A DNA stretch of 64,000 nucleotides from Carettochelys insculpta (GCF_033958435.1 NC_134138.1:190003298-190067297), one strand, 5' to 3'; shown: positions 1 to 11,180, counted from the stretch's first letter. Notes: a model not told the origin generated them from the letters alone. Translations and numbers: made by a program.

Positions 1-195
1 ATTAAGAAACAAAAACGTATGCAGAATACTTTATTTACCAACAACAGCAGTATTATACACTGTAAACTTATACTCTATTTGCTGTATTTATCTGTATTTA
101 CTTTCACTATACTGTACTTATAGAAAATGAAATTAAAATTTACTTATGGTTAAAATGCCAGTTATTTGAGAGTGCCAGATATGTCTTTTAAGAGC
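1..195 (-). repeat. Tigger/pogo-like MITE, cut by the window edge
   Basis: This stretch closely matches 3664-3870: both share ACTTTATTTACCAACAACAG, the run ending in CACTATACTGTACTTAT and AAAATGCCAGTTATTTGAGAG. The copy at 3.6 kb has terminal inverted repeats and a TA target duplication, which places the family with Tigger/pogo elements. Here the left end lies outside the window, and the right end lacks the terminal AGGAGTTTAC motif, so the copy is truncated. Strand is assigned by reading the complete copy from its CAGTAAAC-like right end and is arbitrary for a nonautonomous element. Confidence 0.6.
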
Positions 196-1486
196 CCAAT
201 AAGAAGTGAAGGTGTTGGTAACATGCTAGACAATATTGACCTCCCATCATCCAGCAAATTCTCTCATCCTGCACCAGTTATGTCCTGAGGGTGGCAGACA
301 AGAGAAGTTCAACCTGTACTAACAAAAGCAGACTGGTCTTTCCTTTCCCAAAACAGCCACCACAGAAAATATAAAAATGGTGAGATGATGATGAGAAAGA
401 TCTAAAATCTGGCACCACCATATATTTCTATATTATTTTTCTTGGGTGGGCAGCAGAAAGCAGGTAAATTTCATACAAACACACACGCTCACTTTCACAA
501 GAAACTTTCCTTGGATTCAATTTCACATGCACAGCCAGACACCCCAGGACAGCATAAATAAAGGAACATACTCCACTTTCTGCAGAAACACTGCCTTGTG
601 TTGCATCTGCTTCCATCTCAAACCTAAAGTCACTGCCACAAAAAACACACTCATATCAATATCCCAGACAATTCCGCATGGAATGAGCCACAGTTTTACT
701 TAAGGAGGAAGATTTACACTCACACAATCAAAATATTCATAGTAAGAGCAGTTATTAAGGCATATAATTCCAAATTCTTTTAGCTTACTGCCATGGTACA
801 ATTAAGGGACTGTATATGAGACTAATCAAATGCCATAGTATACCTCCAAGTTGCTAGATATCTTCATCCTAATGTGAAAGTCTTCAGCAGGAGTCCTGGA
901 AATTGCCAGATTCCATTGTTAATTATAACCCGTGGGCTGAAGTATGAATTTATGTTTATACGCACCCCTCTCGATCTACAAAGGGATTCCCATAATCATC
1001 AGCAATAAAATATTACTCTTAAATAGTGAAAAAATCTTTTCATCTTAAAATTAAGCCACTTTCAGCATCACTCTGCTTAATGAATAAAATATACGCATTA
1101 AGACCAAGCCTACTTCTGCTTTTTGTTTCTCTTCCTTCCTTGAGTCCTTTTTTTCCAGTTTTTTCTCTTTTCCCCTTTCTTTGCAATGCCACGGGCTTTC
1201 TTCCTACTGCATTTCCTTCCCTTCAATAACTCCCAATTTCCTTCTGTATGTAAGGAGAGAGTTGACCTTGACTCTATGACTTTCTGCTTCAAAGGAACAT
1301 AAATGGGGTTTCTCAGCTTCTGCTGCCTGTTGGTCTATTATTGCCTTAACCAATGACAAGGCTTCTCAATGTTCTGTTCCAACTTGTACTGCCTCATCTT
1401 GGGCTGATAATTTGTGCTGAACTTCAGTAAACTAAGCCTATAGTTCTTTCATTTCCAGCCACAGTGAATTTCTAGACCAGGCTGGA
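196..1486. other. No gene seen
   Basis: AT-rich sequence with a pyrimidine-rich tract near 1110-1230. Short reading frames on both strands (60-85 codons) have no recognisable motif and overlap each other, as expected by chance. No RNA gene or clear repeat boundary is visible. Confidence 0.6.
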
Positions 1487-1536
1487 CAACACAAGTAAAC
1501 CAGTAAACCAACCAGTAAACACAACCAGTAAACCAA
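1487..1536. repeat. Short tandem repeat, unit about ACCAGTAAAC
   Basis: The motif CCAGTAAAC recurs about four times with small spacers (GTAAACCAGTAAACCAACC, then AGTAAACACAACCAGTAAAC). This is a small local duplication with no evident function. Confidence 0.65.
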
Positions 1537-1579
1537 ATGAACCCTGTGGATAGGATCCTGTTTGTCAATTACATAATTA

Positions 1580-2282
1580 TGTAAGGGAATTTCACAGCCT
1601 ATTACTTGTAGGTCACAGGTCGCCTTCTTAGGCCCTGGTTGTGCTGCAGGGATGCTATGGCATGGACACCTCCAGTGTGGTGGCTACACACCCTTCTTCC
1701 CGGTGTCTGCCCCACCTCTTGCCCCGCTCAGATTTATGACTCACCGCCAAGTCTGGCCAGCAGAGCTTCTTGGCCTGTGGCATCTCCTTGTGCTGGGTCA
1801 TATGCCCGGGGTCCCCCACTCAGAGGCCACAGTGGCTCACTCACCCAACTCCAGACTGCTCCAGCCCTAGCGCCAACTTCACTACTCCAGCGCCAACTCC
1901 ATTCCGACTGAGCTCTGATGCTGCTCTGCCTCTAGCTGGGCTGCTTCTCTGGCTCTTCTGACTCTGGTTGCTACAGCTCTGCTCCCATCACAGGATCTGC
2001 TCTCTGGACTGCTTCTCTGGCTGGCATGACTGCTCCCCAGGTCAGCTTGGGCACCTGCTCTTGCCTTAGCTTGGCCCCACTCTGTTTAACCCAAGCAATT
2101 CCAGCACACACAGAGGATGGGACCCATCCTCAGCTCTACCTCCTTCATCTGCCTATCCATACTGTCAGTCAGGCTGCCATGGAGCACTGGTCTCTCCCTA
2201 TTGTTCCCAGGGACTGTTAGTATAAAGGTCGTGATTTCTCTATGATCCTCACCCTTCCTTTTGGTACTGGGATTTAGTCAAT
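1580..2282. other. GC-rich block, probable unclassified repeat
   Basis: Composition shifts sharply from AT-rich flanks to C- and T-rich sequence with many CTGCTC and GGCTGCTTCTCTGG-like words (for example around 1940-1960 and 2000-2020). All three plus frames contain short open stretches, which points to low stop-codon frequency in GC-rich sequence rather than coding. The other GC-rich islands of this window are inside DNA transposons, so the same is likely here, but I could not find paired ends. Confidence 0.35.
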
Positions 2283-2302
2283 AAAACAAAACAAAACAAA
2301 AC
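2283..2302. repeat. (AAAAC)n microsatellite
   Basis: Four units of AAAAC/ACAAA-type repeat lie directly downstream of the GC-rich block. They could be the A-rich tail of a retroelement on the plus strand. Confidence 0.7.
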
Positions 2303-2368
2303 CACTAGTACCAAGTCTTGTCTTAAAGCCTTGACATGTCATTCACTCCCAGGAACTTTTACTTTGTT

Positions 2369-2372
<4 letters not shown>

Positions 2373-2401
<29 letters not shown>
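2373..2401. repeat. (AC)n dinucleotide microsatellite
   Basis: An uninterrupted run of about 14 AC units. Likely length-polymorphic. Confidence 0.95.
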
Positions 2402-2405
<4 letters not shown>

Positions 2406-2542
2406 CTGGACCCCATATTCAATCACTTCTACTTTCCTGAGCCAACTCCGTTACTTACTGGTCAGTTTTCCCTCCCACTTCCACCTGACCCATTTTATGG
2501 GAGTGTAACACCAGCCTAGGAGCCCCGGCCCTTTTCCTACAC

Positions 2543-3356
2543 TAGTGTTTCCTAAAGGGTGTTCTGTGCAACCCCAGGGTTCTGCAAAGTGAAAATAAGA
2601 GAAAATTTCATTACAATAACATTTTATTATTTTAAAAAATAATTAATATTTATGCATTTATGAATTGCGTTAAAAACTATATTAATCTGTGTTTGCCATG
2701 ATAAGTGTCCCTGGGTAATGCCAGCTCAGCCAGAGAGTGGAGACAGTGATGTCACTACTCTGTGCTGCACATGCTGTCCGTGGTGTGATCGCCTGTTATA
2801 CACCTCTGCAAATCCCCATACTCAATCAATCGCTTCAGATGGCCAATTAAAACAAAAATTTAAAGAAGTTTCTCTGATTACATTTTGGGGTAGCTTATTT
2901 TAAGAATATTCAGCTTTATCAAGACGTGCAGTTTACCAGTTGTTACCCTTGGTCATCACAGACTGTTGTGAAACTGGGTTCCCAAAGAATGCAGCAACAA
3001 AAACGAAATACAGAAATTGAATGAATGCCATGCCAGATATGTGAATCCAATCTTCCAGTATTAAACCAAATATACAAAGGATTTGCCACGAAAAGAAAAA
3101 ACACTCTTCGCATTGAAAACTGCCGACATAATGCATATTAGTTGTTGAGCTTTATTTTTGTACATATTAAATGTGATTTTTGTTTTTAAATGTGAGCAAT
3201 TAAGCTAAATTTTGATCTGATTACCTTGTTTAGCATGTGTTTATTATTATCCTTACTGATTTGTGGTCTACATTTTCAGCTCCACTTATTAGGGGTTCCA
3301 CAAAATGTTTTTGAGTTTAAAAGGGTTCCATGGCCAAATAAACTTGGGAAACACTG
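2543..3356 (+). mobile_element. hAT DNA transposon, internally deleted
   Basis: The ends read TAGTGTTTCC on the left and, in reverse complement, CAGTGTTTCCCAAG on the right, the familiar hAT end sequence. The flanking 8-mers are TCCTACAC (2535-2542) and CCCTACAG (3357-3364), matching at 6 of 8 positions as expected for an old 8-bp hAT target duplication. The element is 814 bp, far below the roughly 2.5-4 kb of autonomous hATs, so most of the transposase gene is gone. The C-terminal coding remnant is annotated separately. Confidence 0.8.
2823..3116 (+). pseudogene. hAT transposase C-terminal remnant
   Basis: One frame reads continuously through FKEVSLITFW, EYSALSRRAVYQLLPL, an altered CETGFPKNAATKTKYRN segment, and IQSSSIKPNIQRICHEKKKH followed by SSH and a stop. 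This is the dimerisation (hATC) end typical of Charlie/ZBED5/FAM200-type hAT transposases, in which the family pattern is FW..., LLPF, CE-GFS, KTKYRN, then a basic tail. Three in-frame stops interrupt it (TAA at 2901-2903, TGA at 3018-3020 and 3042-3044), so it cannot make protein. The upstream catalytic part is absent. Transposases of this type cut and paste the element by recognising its short inverted ends. The match is to the family pattern as I know it; a translated search would settle the subfamily. Confidence 0.75.
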
Positions 3357-3565
3357 CCCTACAGCATTCTTCTTTTGTAAAAATGAAATTCTAGGATGTT
3401 AGCTTCAACTCTGCAGTATCTATACTGCTGTGCCTCTCACTCTAAATTCATGAAGCCTCTCGAGTGCCTGGCATAGGACATCTGAAACTGGGCATCTCTC
3501 AAGCAAATAGAAGACATAACACAGGTTTGCACAAGTTCCCCAAAAAATGTGTGATCTTTGTTGTA

Positions 3566-3879
3566 GAGCAAACTCTTTCACATTCGGCAGCCCTGGGACT
3601 AGCAGGTGAATGGATATTCAAATGTTCTGGATAATAGAGGTAATCCATAACACTAAAGAAAAATAAGATTAGATATTAAGAAGCAAACAAAAATGTACGT
3701 GGAGTACTTTATTTACCAACAACAGTAGATTATACACTGCAAACTTATGCTGTATTTATTTGTATTTACTTTCACTATACTGTACTTATTGAAAACATAA
3801 CTAAAATTTACTCATGGCTAAAATGCCAGTTATTTGAGAGCTCTGGATAATAGAATGTCAGATATGAAGGAGTTTACCG
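3566..3879 (-). mobile_element. Tigger/pogo-like MITE, full length
   Basis: The left end reads GAGCAAACTCTTTCACATTC and the right end, in reverse complement, CGGTAAACTCCTTCATATCT. The pair is flanked by TA on both sides (3564-3565 and 3880-3881), the target duplication of Tc1/mariner/pogo elements. The element is about 314 bp with no coding capacity. A second, truncated copy lies at the start of the window. Confidence 0.75.
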
Positions 3880-4237
3880 TAGTGGTAAGTTGTTCTTTTC
3901 ACTTGGTATTGTGACACATGGCCAGAAAGAATTAAACAGCTTTCCTCCAAAATAACCTAGTATCAACCTTTAGAGAGATGTTAGAAAATATAAATGTAAT
4001 TAGGGAAACGTAAATGGTAATTAAGGCCATTTGATGTTAGATAGGCTAGAACTTTGAAACGAAAAACCTGCCTTGTTAGAAAATCAGAGGTGATACTAAT
4101 TGTACGTGTTTACTTACAACTTGTTACATATCAGCCATATAAATAGACAGTTCCTGTCTATTGTAACTATTCAGAGATCAAAATGGAATTTTAACATTAA
4201 GATAAAATTATTGAAATAATAAAATATTGTTATTGCC
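3880..4237. other. No gene seen
   Basis: AT-rich sequence between two MITEs. No reading frame, RNA gene or repeat boundary stands out. Confidence 0.6.
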
Positions 4238-4240
4238 TAT

Positions 4241-4659
4241 GGCTATGTCTACACTTAGAGAAATCTTCGACCATTTCGAAGAATACTAATGAGGCAATGA
4301 AATGCATATTCAGCACCTGATTAGCATGCTGCCGGCCACGGCACTTCAAAATTGCCTCTTTTCACTTCCGCATGGCTCATCCAGATGAGGATCCTTTTCA
4401 AAAGGGACCCACCAACTTCAAAATTCCCTTATTCCTATTAGCTCATAGGAATAAGGGGATTTCAAAGTTGGCGGGTTCCTTTAGAAAAGGACCCTCGTCT
4501 GGACGAGCCAAGCGGGAGTGAAAAGCGGCAATTTCGAAGTGCCGTAGCCAGCAGCACGCTAATGAGGCACTGAATATGCATTTCAGCACCTCATTAGTAA
4601 TCTTCAATTTGGCAATTTGCATGGCCATTTCCAAGTTTTGTGCCAGTGTAGACACAGGC
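4241..4659. mobile_element. Palindromic MITE, GGCTATGTCTACAC ends (type 1)
   Basis: The element is a near-complete inverted repeat: the left arm runs through ATGAGGCAATGAAATGCATA and GGATCCTTTTCAAAAGGGAC to a centre near 4440, and the right arm mirrors it (TCATAGGAATAAGGGGATTT). TIRs are GGCTATGTCTACAC and GCCTGTGTCTACAC. It is flanked by TAT on both sides (4238-4240 and 4660-4662). A 3-bp duplication suggests PIF/Harbinger, although the transposase that moves it is not in the window. A minus-strand frame of 70 codons inside it is a by-product of the palindrome. Confidence 0.8.
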
Positions 4660-4759
4660 TATATGTCTCTTTAAAGATTGTGATAAACTGCTTAATGGAT
4701 AAATTACTTTATGTTAATCCATGTAGTTAAATACCAATGATGCTTCAGAAATAGTTCTA

Positions 4760-5480
4760 TTTCAAAGCCTTGATGACTGCCTTTTGTTCAGCAAAGGACT
4801 CCATTGCTGTCAAGAGAAGGCCTGTAACTCTATAAAGGCGTCTTGGGGTCCTACTCCCTTTTATCTCATACCCGCTTGATGCTTTGCGTGGAGGAAGCTT
4901 CAGTCATGAGACTGAGCTGTGCAGTCTCACCTGGATCACCCTGAATATGAAACCTGGACTGCAACTTGTGGACTAATTCTGAAAGAAGTCTTTGCAAGTA
5001 CAAAGCTCACCATCCCTACTATGACTCTGATCTCAGAACTGTACTCATAGCTGTATGTATATTTATCTTTTAACCATCTTTTTTTCTTAATACATTTTAG
5101 TTTAGTTAATAAGAATAGTCTGTAAGCAGGTATTTGGGTAAGATCTGAAATATTCATTGACCTGGGCAGTACAGTATCCAGTTCTTTGGGACTAATAGAA
5201 CTTTCTTCTATGATGAATAAGATTTTCAGTAATCTACCTCATATTTGTCTTGGGTGTCTCCATAAAGGCATTAAGAGAATTGTGTTTGTCTTCTAGGTAA
5301 CTAGTAAGTTATTAAAGAAGCTGTTTGACGTTAGCTTGGTGGATCTAGATACTGGAATGACCAGTGGCTTTGAGGATTGCCTTCCCCATTCTTTGCAGTT
5401 TGCCCTAATTAAGTAACCTCAGTGTGGCTCTCCTGGGACCCCAGGCACAAGTATACAACAGACACTGACATAACAAGAAG
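4760..5480 (+). repeat. Dispersed repeat of reptile genomes, class not assigned
   Basis: The segment around 5050-5200, with ATACATTTTAGTTTAGTTAA, CTGTAAGCAGGTATTTGGGT and ATTCATTGACCTGGG, resembles a dispersed family I recall from turtle genomes. I cannot define its ends or class from this single copy; an LTR-type or other retroelement is possible. No coding frame is seen. Confidence 0.35.
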
Positions 5481-6033
5481 AAACAGAAGACTTACTGCTT
5501 CACCGGTGAAAGTAGAACTTAAAGCCTAATACCGTAGGCTAAATCATATTTACTGTGTTTTTGTCTACTTTGTGTGTAATTAATAGCACGTGAACCCAAT
5601 CAAGAGGCCTAATGTTCCAATAAAACTCACTTCTGTTTTCTTTTAGGATCTTGTGATGCTGAACAAGTAAAAGTAAACAAACATGTCTTCGTTGCTACAC
5701 TTTAATTGTTATATACATTGTGAAACATTCTGAAGTTTAAAATATCAAATGAGACATGAATTTAGAAAAATCATTTCCCCACAAGCTGTCTGGAGTTGCA
5801 GTTTGGAAAAAGCAGAATGCTTCCTATTTTCTTCCCAGAACATGTAAATCTTTCACTCGGCTGTTTCCATCAGGGTAGCAACTCCTCTTCAAAAATGTTA
5901 CTATTGGCATCATTGGAAGGAAAACAAAAAGCTGAAAGACTCTTGTTTCACACACAAATGAAAGCAAAGGGTAACATACTAAACACTAGGCCACGTTGCA
6001 CTTTGGAAGAAGCAGCACAGGGAGAGTTGAGAA
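5481..6033. other. No gene seen
   Basis: AT-rich sequence. A plus-strand frame of 82 codons (5796-6044) has no recognisable motif and runs into the hAT element that follows. The last few tens of bases may be the 5' part of the MIR that continues beyond that element. Confidence 0.5.
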
Positions 6034-6041
6034 GTTCTGAG

Positions 6042-6544
6042 TAGAGTTGGCTGGAAAATGGAAATCTTTCCCCATGAAAAATGTTAGTGGGGAGATAGGG
6101 GTTAAACCAAACACAGAACAAAATGCATTAATTTTTTATGGACAGGATTTCCGAAAAAAATTGGTTGGAAAGGACCGGGACTTAACTGCTTTGCTTCGCA
6201 ACTGCCCACCAGAAAGGCTCTTGTCACTTTCAGCCTCCATGGCCCCAAGTAGCTCTGGGAGCTGCACAGCAGAGAGCCCAGGGGCTGTGCCTTCCTACCT
6301 TCTCCCCAGCTCTGGGAACTGGAGAGGGAGAGAGCTGGGTTGCTGGGTGCTCTGTTTCAGGAGGCAGTGTGTCCAGGCTCTCTGCCTTGGCAGAACTCCA
6401 GGACAGCTTTTGTCAATCTCACTGGCAAGAAGTTAAACTGACAAGAGCCTGTCAGGCAGGCAGCCAGAGAGGAAATTTTCAGTTGTGCAAACAAAGCAAT
6501 TTTCATTCAACTATCACTTGGATGGAGAATATTAACCAGCTCTA
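6042..6544. mobile_element. hAT MITE with perfect 8-bp target duplication
   Basis: The left end is TAGAGTTGGCTGGAAAATGG and the right end reads TAGAGCTGGTT in reverse complement. GTTCTGAG is duplicated exactly at 6034-6041 and 6545-6552, the 8-bp signature of hAT insertion. The 503-bp interior carries a 129-codon open frame, but its codons show no protein family pattern and the element is nonautonomous. AT-rich relatives with similar GAAAATTTTC-like words may lie near 51.7 kb and 53.7 kb. Confidence 0.85.
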
Positions 6545-6745
6545 GTTCTGAGTTCTAATCCCAGTTGTGTTACACTCACTCAATGAACTTGGGCCAGTCA
6601 CTTCACCCCTCAGCCTCAGATTCCCAAAGATCTGATTGAGAATAATAACAATAATAACATACTTGCCTCCCAGCAGAGCTGAGCGGAATAACATGTAACG
6701 CCTAGCTAAGACTTGGCAACTGCATATCACTGAAAGTTCTTAAAG
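6545..6745 (+). repeat. MIR-type SINE
   Basis: The order of words follows MIR: TTCTAATCCCAG (the tRNA-like B box region), AACTTGGGCCAGTCACTTCA, CCTCAGCCTCAGATTCCC, then GATTGAGAATAATAACAATA and the ACTTGCCTCCCAG region. MIRs are ancient tRNA-derived SINEs found across amniotes. The preceding hAT lies at or inside its 5' part. Confidence 0.75.
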
Positions 6746-6799
6746 AATAATCAATAACGAGAAAACCAGCAATATGAGTATACTTCAATATAACTACAC

Positions 6800-7094
6800 G
6801 GCCGTGTCTACACTAGCCCCAAACTTCGAAATGGCCATTCGAATGGCCATTTCGAAGTTTACTAATGAAGCGCTGAAATACATATTCAGTGCCTCATCAG
6901 CATGTGGGCGGCCGCAGCACTTCGAAATTGATGCGGCTCACCGCCGCACAGCTCATCCAGATGGGGCTCCTTTTCGAATGGACCCTGCCTATTTCGAAGT
7001 CCCATCTGCTCATAGGAATAAGGGGACTTCGAAGTAGGCGGCGGCCTTTTCAAAATATCTTATTTCGGAATAGTGCTGCTGTGTAGATGTAGCC
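6800..7094. mobile_element. Palindromic MITE, chimeric or deleted copy
   Basis: The left arm matches the 40.98-kb copy (ACTTCGAAATTGATGCGGCT, GCGCTGAAATACATATTCAG). After the centre near 7020 the right side switches to a different end, reading TCTTATTTCGGAATAGTGCT and then GTGTAGATGTAGCC. The TIRs still pair (GGCCGTGTCTACAC with GGCTACATCTACAC), but the flanking triplets (CAC and TTA) differ. The simplest reading is a recombinant between two subfamilies. Confidence 0.7.
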
Positions 7095-10084
7095 TTAGTG
7101 ACTATAATGTTTTACTATTAACCAGTGCCTCCATTCTGACTTTTATTTTACAATTCATTATTCAAAACTACACGAGAAAAACCTAGTTGCTGCTCCCCTT
7201 TTTTTTTTTTCAATCTGTAATTTCTTTGAATTCCAAGTCTCTTCAATGCCTACATTGTTAGCAAGTTTTTACCATCCATTCCCTTTTATCATTTTATAGC
7301 CCACTTGCTGAGAGAAAGCCTCTTTAAAAACAAAAAATAGAGTAGCAAGGAAAGGGAGCATCTCCTGGCCTCAGGGATTTGAAACTTTTCAGTCTTTCCT
7401 GAAGAAGATGCCTTTCAGAGCCCAATCTACTTTTGGCAGTGATGCCTGGCACACTGTACAGTTTACCCTCTCCTACCTATGTAGAGCAGAGATGGTTACA
7501 AAGATAGCTCCTTTGTTAGTTTGGTTCCGTATGCGAGTCAGAAAGGTGATAAGCACTCAGTAAAATCACGCCTGAACTTGGGAAAACATACAAAGGAAGA
7601 GACTCCTGAAATGGAATGAGATAGTACAGTACTTATTTTAACCACTTGACACTTTCACAAATTCTAGTTAGGTGTAGAAGCCTCTGTTGATATAAGATAA
7701 TTAAATCAGCATCTGTCTGTTAACATGCATACTTGTCTTTTTGGGGAAGTTACCACATTTAAGAAACTGCAAATAAAAGATTCTCTTTAGACCCAACAAT
7801 CTCTCTTTATATGGTATGTATTTAATGTTGTTTAAAAATAATATCGAAAGCTATACTACACAGTTTTTTTTATAATCTAACTACATAGCTCTTTGTAAAC
7901 TATCTTTCCTCACAAAAACTGATGAACTATGTAATTTACACAAACAGTTCTGATTATGGAAACCCAATAATAACAGCCTTACATGATTACCTCTTCGGTC
8001 ATTCTGTAAAATGACAGATTTGCTACAAGATCAGGATGTATAATGCAAACATTACTGTTTTCCAGTATAGAATAGCAAAAATCAGTGTTAATACACTGCC
8101 TAATGTTCATCTTCCTATCTGCCTGTGTATCTATATCAATCTATAGCTAATCTATCTATAGATATAGATATAAAATAACTCATTACAAAGAGAGAGAGTA
8201 TGTATTTTACCAAGCAATATAAAATATGTTCTACTCACATATCCAGCAGGTCACTGGACTGAGATACAGTTCAAAATCATTATATTAAACCCACATCTCC
8301 CTGTCTCCCCAGTTAGCAATATGGGAATAATGTGAGTTCACAATTTTTGAGGTAGTATTTTTATCCAAACCATGACACTACACATGTTCCAGACACAGTC
8401 TGATGGAGATGAAGATATGGTTGAAATCTGAAAAAAGGCAAAAATCTAAAGTGCTAGGAAACACAACTAAAGCCCAACAAAATAAGTATTTACTTGAAAA
8501 TAGAACCCAGATCCAGATCCTTGACATTACACAGCTGACAACCTCTAAAACAGAGCTGTGTTAAAAATCTGCCGATCAATACAGCTTTACTGAAAACACA
8601 TGCACAGTGCAAATATAAGGGTTCTGTTTAATCCTGATCTCTGAAACAAAACAGCTGAACGGGGGCAGCGAGGGAAGGCTCATATAGCTCTGAGGCAGGA
8701 ATAAGAGCCAAGCAGAGCAATCTACAGGACAAGGGAACATGCACAGATGAAGAGATGGCAACCATGACATTTTCACCAATTGTATTTTAATTCAGTTTAG
8801 CAGCTGACAAGAAGAGCCTTATACATAAGGAAATGTGGAAAGAGTTTCGTAAACAAGCTTGTTTCTATGAATGTAATTGAGATAAAGAGAGTCTGACTAC
8901 ATAGGAAGGATGGCATTTATCATCCCCGCATTAAGTGTACTATCTAAAGGAACAATTATTATTTTTGAAATTACCTCTGCTGAAATTATCTACATGCAAA
9001 AATGTTGCTCCTTCACTCAGCTATGGGAGAATAGTCTACTAACAAACACTGGAATAAGGTGTGAGGAGGAAACGGATACCTTGTGTCTTTTCTTCCACTA
9101 TTACATGGACATGGGGATGTTATCATAAATGTCTTTGATAATGGAATTTGAAAAAAATATACAGAATAAGTAATTAGCACAACAGTCTATTTTAGAAGCC
9201 ATTTAATTTCTCCATGGGAGCTGTTACCATGCTACATAACATTCAACCCCATCTCTGTTGTTGAGCTCTTCAGAAAAAGATGTACTTTTGTTTTTTATTA
9301 AATAATAGTGGCAATTTATTATTTGCTTTCCTAATCCGAAAATGGACAAGCTTTGCCCCTCAAACTATATTCAAATAAATCAGCTTTAGTTAGGAGAAAA
9401 AAACTCTACAAAGTGAAACTTCTTTGGAAGTTCTGAATTATTGAATCCAAATGAATAGTGAGGGAGATATTCATGAATGTTTCAAACGGATTAGAAACCA
9501 ATATTCTTGTTCACTATGTAAAAAGTTTTGCTTGTACTAAATCTACACTGAAAACAAATGTCAAGTCCCCTTAGACATCATCTACTTAAGCAGCTTTTTG
9601 ATTGTCCCAGTTTTCTCAAGAAGAATATTTCTCTGCAGCAGACAACCATGGAGTGCCAACCAAAGTGTCACATTGGAACAGCGAAGCTATGAACATGGTG
9701 CCTTGTAATAGGACTGTCCCCTGGGTTTTTGCACAGGGCCTAAAACCAATGCTGCTTTGTTTATGTGCTGAAGCCCAGTAAAACACAGATAAAAAGAAAG
9801 CAATTCTGCATAATGCAACAAAGGTTTCCCCAACTTCAGAGTCAGAGCTCTGATGAATTGCATTCACAAGTTTCTAGTCATAGACTATCAACTAGGACTG
9901 GGCACATACATTCATACCATAGTTGTTGTGTGCCAGTCCCTGTGATGAACAGGGCCAGTAAACTACAGAAAAGTCAACCGAAAACAAAAAACTCTGAGTA
10001 TACAAAAATTATTGTTCTATACAAGAAACTTTATAAAACAGCACAAGAACAGACAGGGCAATCACAATGAGGATGTAAGAGAAC
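7095..10084. other. No gene seen
   Basis: About 3 kb of AT-rich sequence with a poly-T run near 7199-7211 and ATCTAT/ATAGAT-rich sequence near 8128-8173. Reading frames of up to 101 codons overlap on both strands without recognisable motifs. No RNA gene or complete repeat was identified. Confidence 0.55.
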
Positions 10085-11180
10085 CGAGGAATAAACTGTA
10101 AGTTTTCAGAATGGAAGGAGGTAACTAGCGGTAACCCCCAAAGGTTTGTACTGGGAACAATCCTATTCAACCTATTTCTAAATGATCTGGAAAAATGTAT
10201 AAACAGTGAGGTGGTAAATTTGCTGATGAAACTAAACTGTTCAAAATAGCTAAGAACAAAGAAGATTGTGAAGAGCTTCAAAAAGATCTCACAAAACGGC
10301 AAATGTACTCTAATGTTGATAAATGTAAAGTAATGCACACTGGAAAAAATAATCCCAACTATACATACAAAATGATGGAGACTAATTTAGCTATATCAAC
10401 TCGAGAGATCTTGGAGTCATTCTCAATATGCTGCAACAGTTAAACAGGCAAACAGAATGGTAGGAATCATTAAAAAAGGGATAGAGAATAAGACACAGAG
10501 TATCCTATTGCCTCTATATAAATCCATGGTACATACAGATCTTGAATACTGCATACAGATGTGGTTGCCGCATCTCAAAAAAGATATTTTGGCACTGGAA
10601 AGGTTCCAAAAAGGGCAACGAAAATGATTAGAGGTTTAGAACAGGTCCCATATGAAGAAAGATTAAAAAGAGTGGGATTTTTCCGCTTAGAAAAGACAAA
10701 ACTAAGGGGGGGTATGATAGGGGTATATAAAATCATAACTGCTGTGGTAAAGGTGAATAACGAAAAGTTATTTACTAGTTCCCATAACAAAAGAACTAGG
10801 AGTCATCAAATGAAATTAATAGGTAACAGGTTTAAAACTAACAGAAGGAAGTTTTTCGTCACACAGCTCACAGTAGGAGTGTGGAACTCCTTGCCCGAGG
10901 AGGCTGTGAAGACCAAGACTTTAACAGGGTTCAAAGAAGAACTATATAAATCCATGAAGGTTAGGTCCATCAATGACTATTATCCAGGAGAGGTAGGAAT
11001 GGTGTCCCCGGCCTCTGTTTCTCAGAGGTTGGAAACAGATGACAGGAGAGGGATCGCTTTCATGATTACCTGTTCCGTTCACTCCCTCTGGGGCATCAGA
11101 CATTGGCATCTGTCGGCAAACAGGATACTGGGCTACATGGACCTTTGGTCTCACCCAGTATGGCCATTCTTATGTTCTTG
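10085..11180 (+). mobile_element. CR1 LINE, 3' end (subfamily ending TGGCCATTCTTATGTTC)
   Basis: The start retains the end of the reverse transcriptase palm: a GTACTGGGAACAATCCTATTCAACC segment for the VLG-ILFN motif and TTTGCTGATGAAACTAAACT for a degraded FADDTKL. A frameshift separates these two motifs. The thumb and C-terminal part follow (RGLEQVPYEERLKRVGFFRL at 10630-10690), then the 3' UTR ending with GGACCTTTGGTCTCACCCAG and TATGGCCATTCTTATGTTC. CR1 copies by target-primed reverse transcription and is usually 5'-truncated, as here. The 219-codon frame at 10561-11220 is this C-terminal region plus 3' UTR, not a gene. Confidence 0.85.

Noticed and set aside
1487..1536. A possible CRISPR-like or regulatory array of CCAGTAAAC repeats.
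   Set aside because: Units are about 10 bp without uniform spacers and the host is a vertebrate.
1580..2302. A possible LTR or retroelement ending in an AAAAC-rich tail.
   Set aside because: No TG...CA ends, primer-binding site or paired copy was found, so it stays unclassified.
2933..3136. A 67-codon minus-strand frame rich in Phe and Ile, resembling a membrane peptide.
   Set aside because: It is antisense to the hAT transposase remnant on the plus strand.
6047..6436. A 129-codon plus-strand frame starting with an ATG.
   Set aside because: It lies inside a nonautonomous hAT element with an exact 8-bp duplication and has no transposase pattern.
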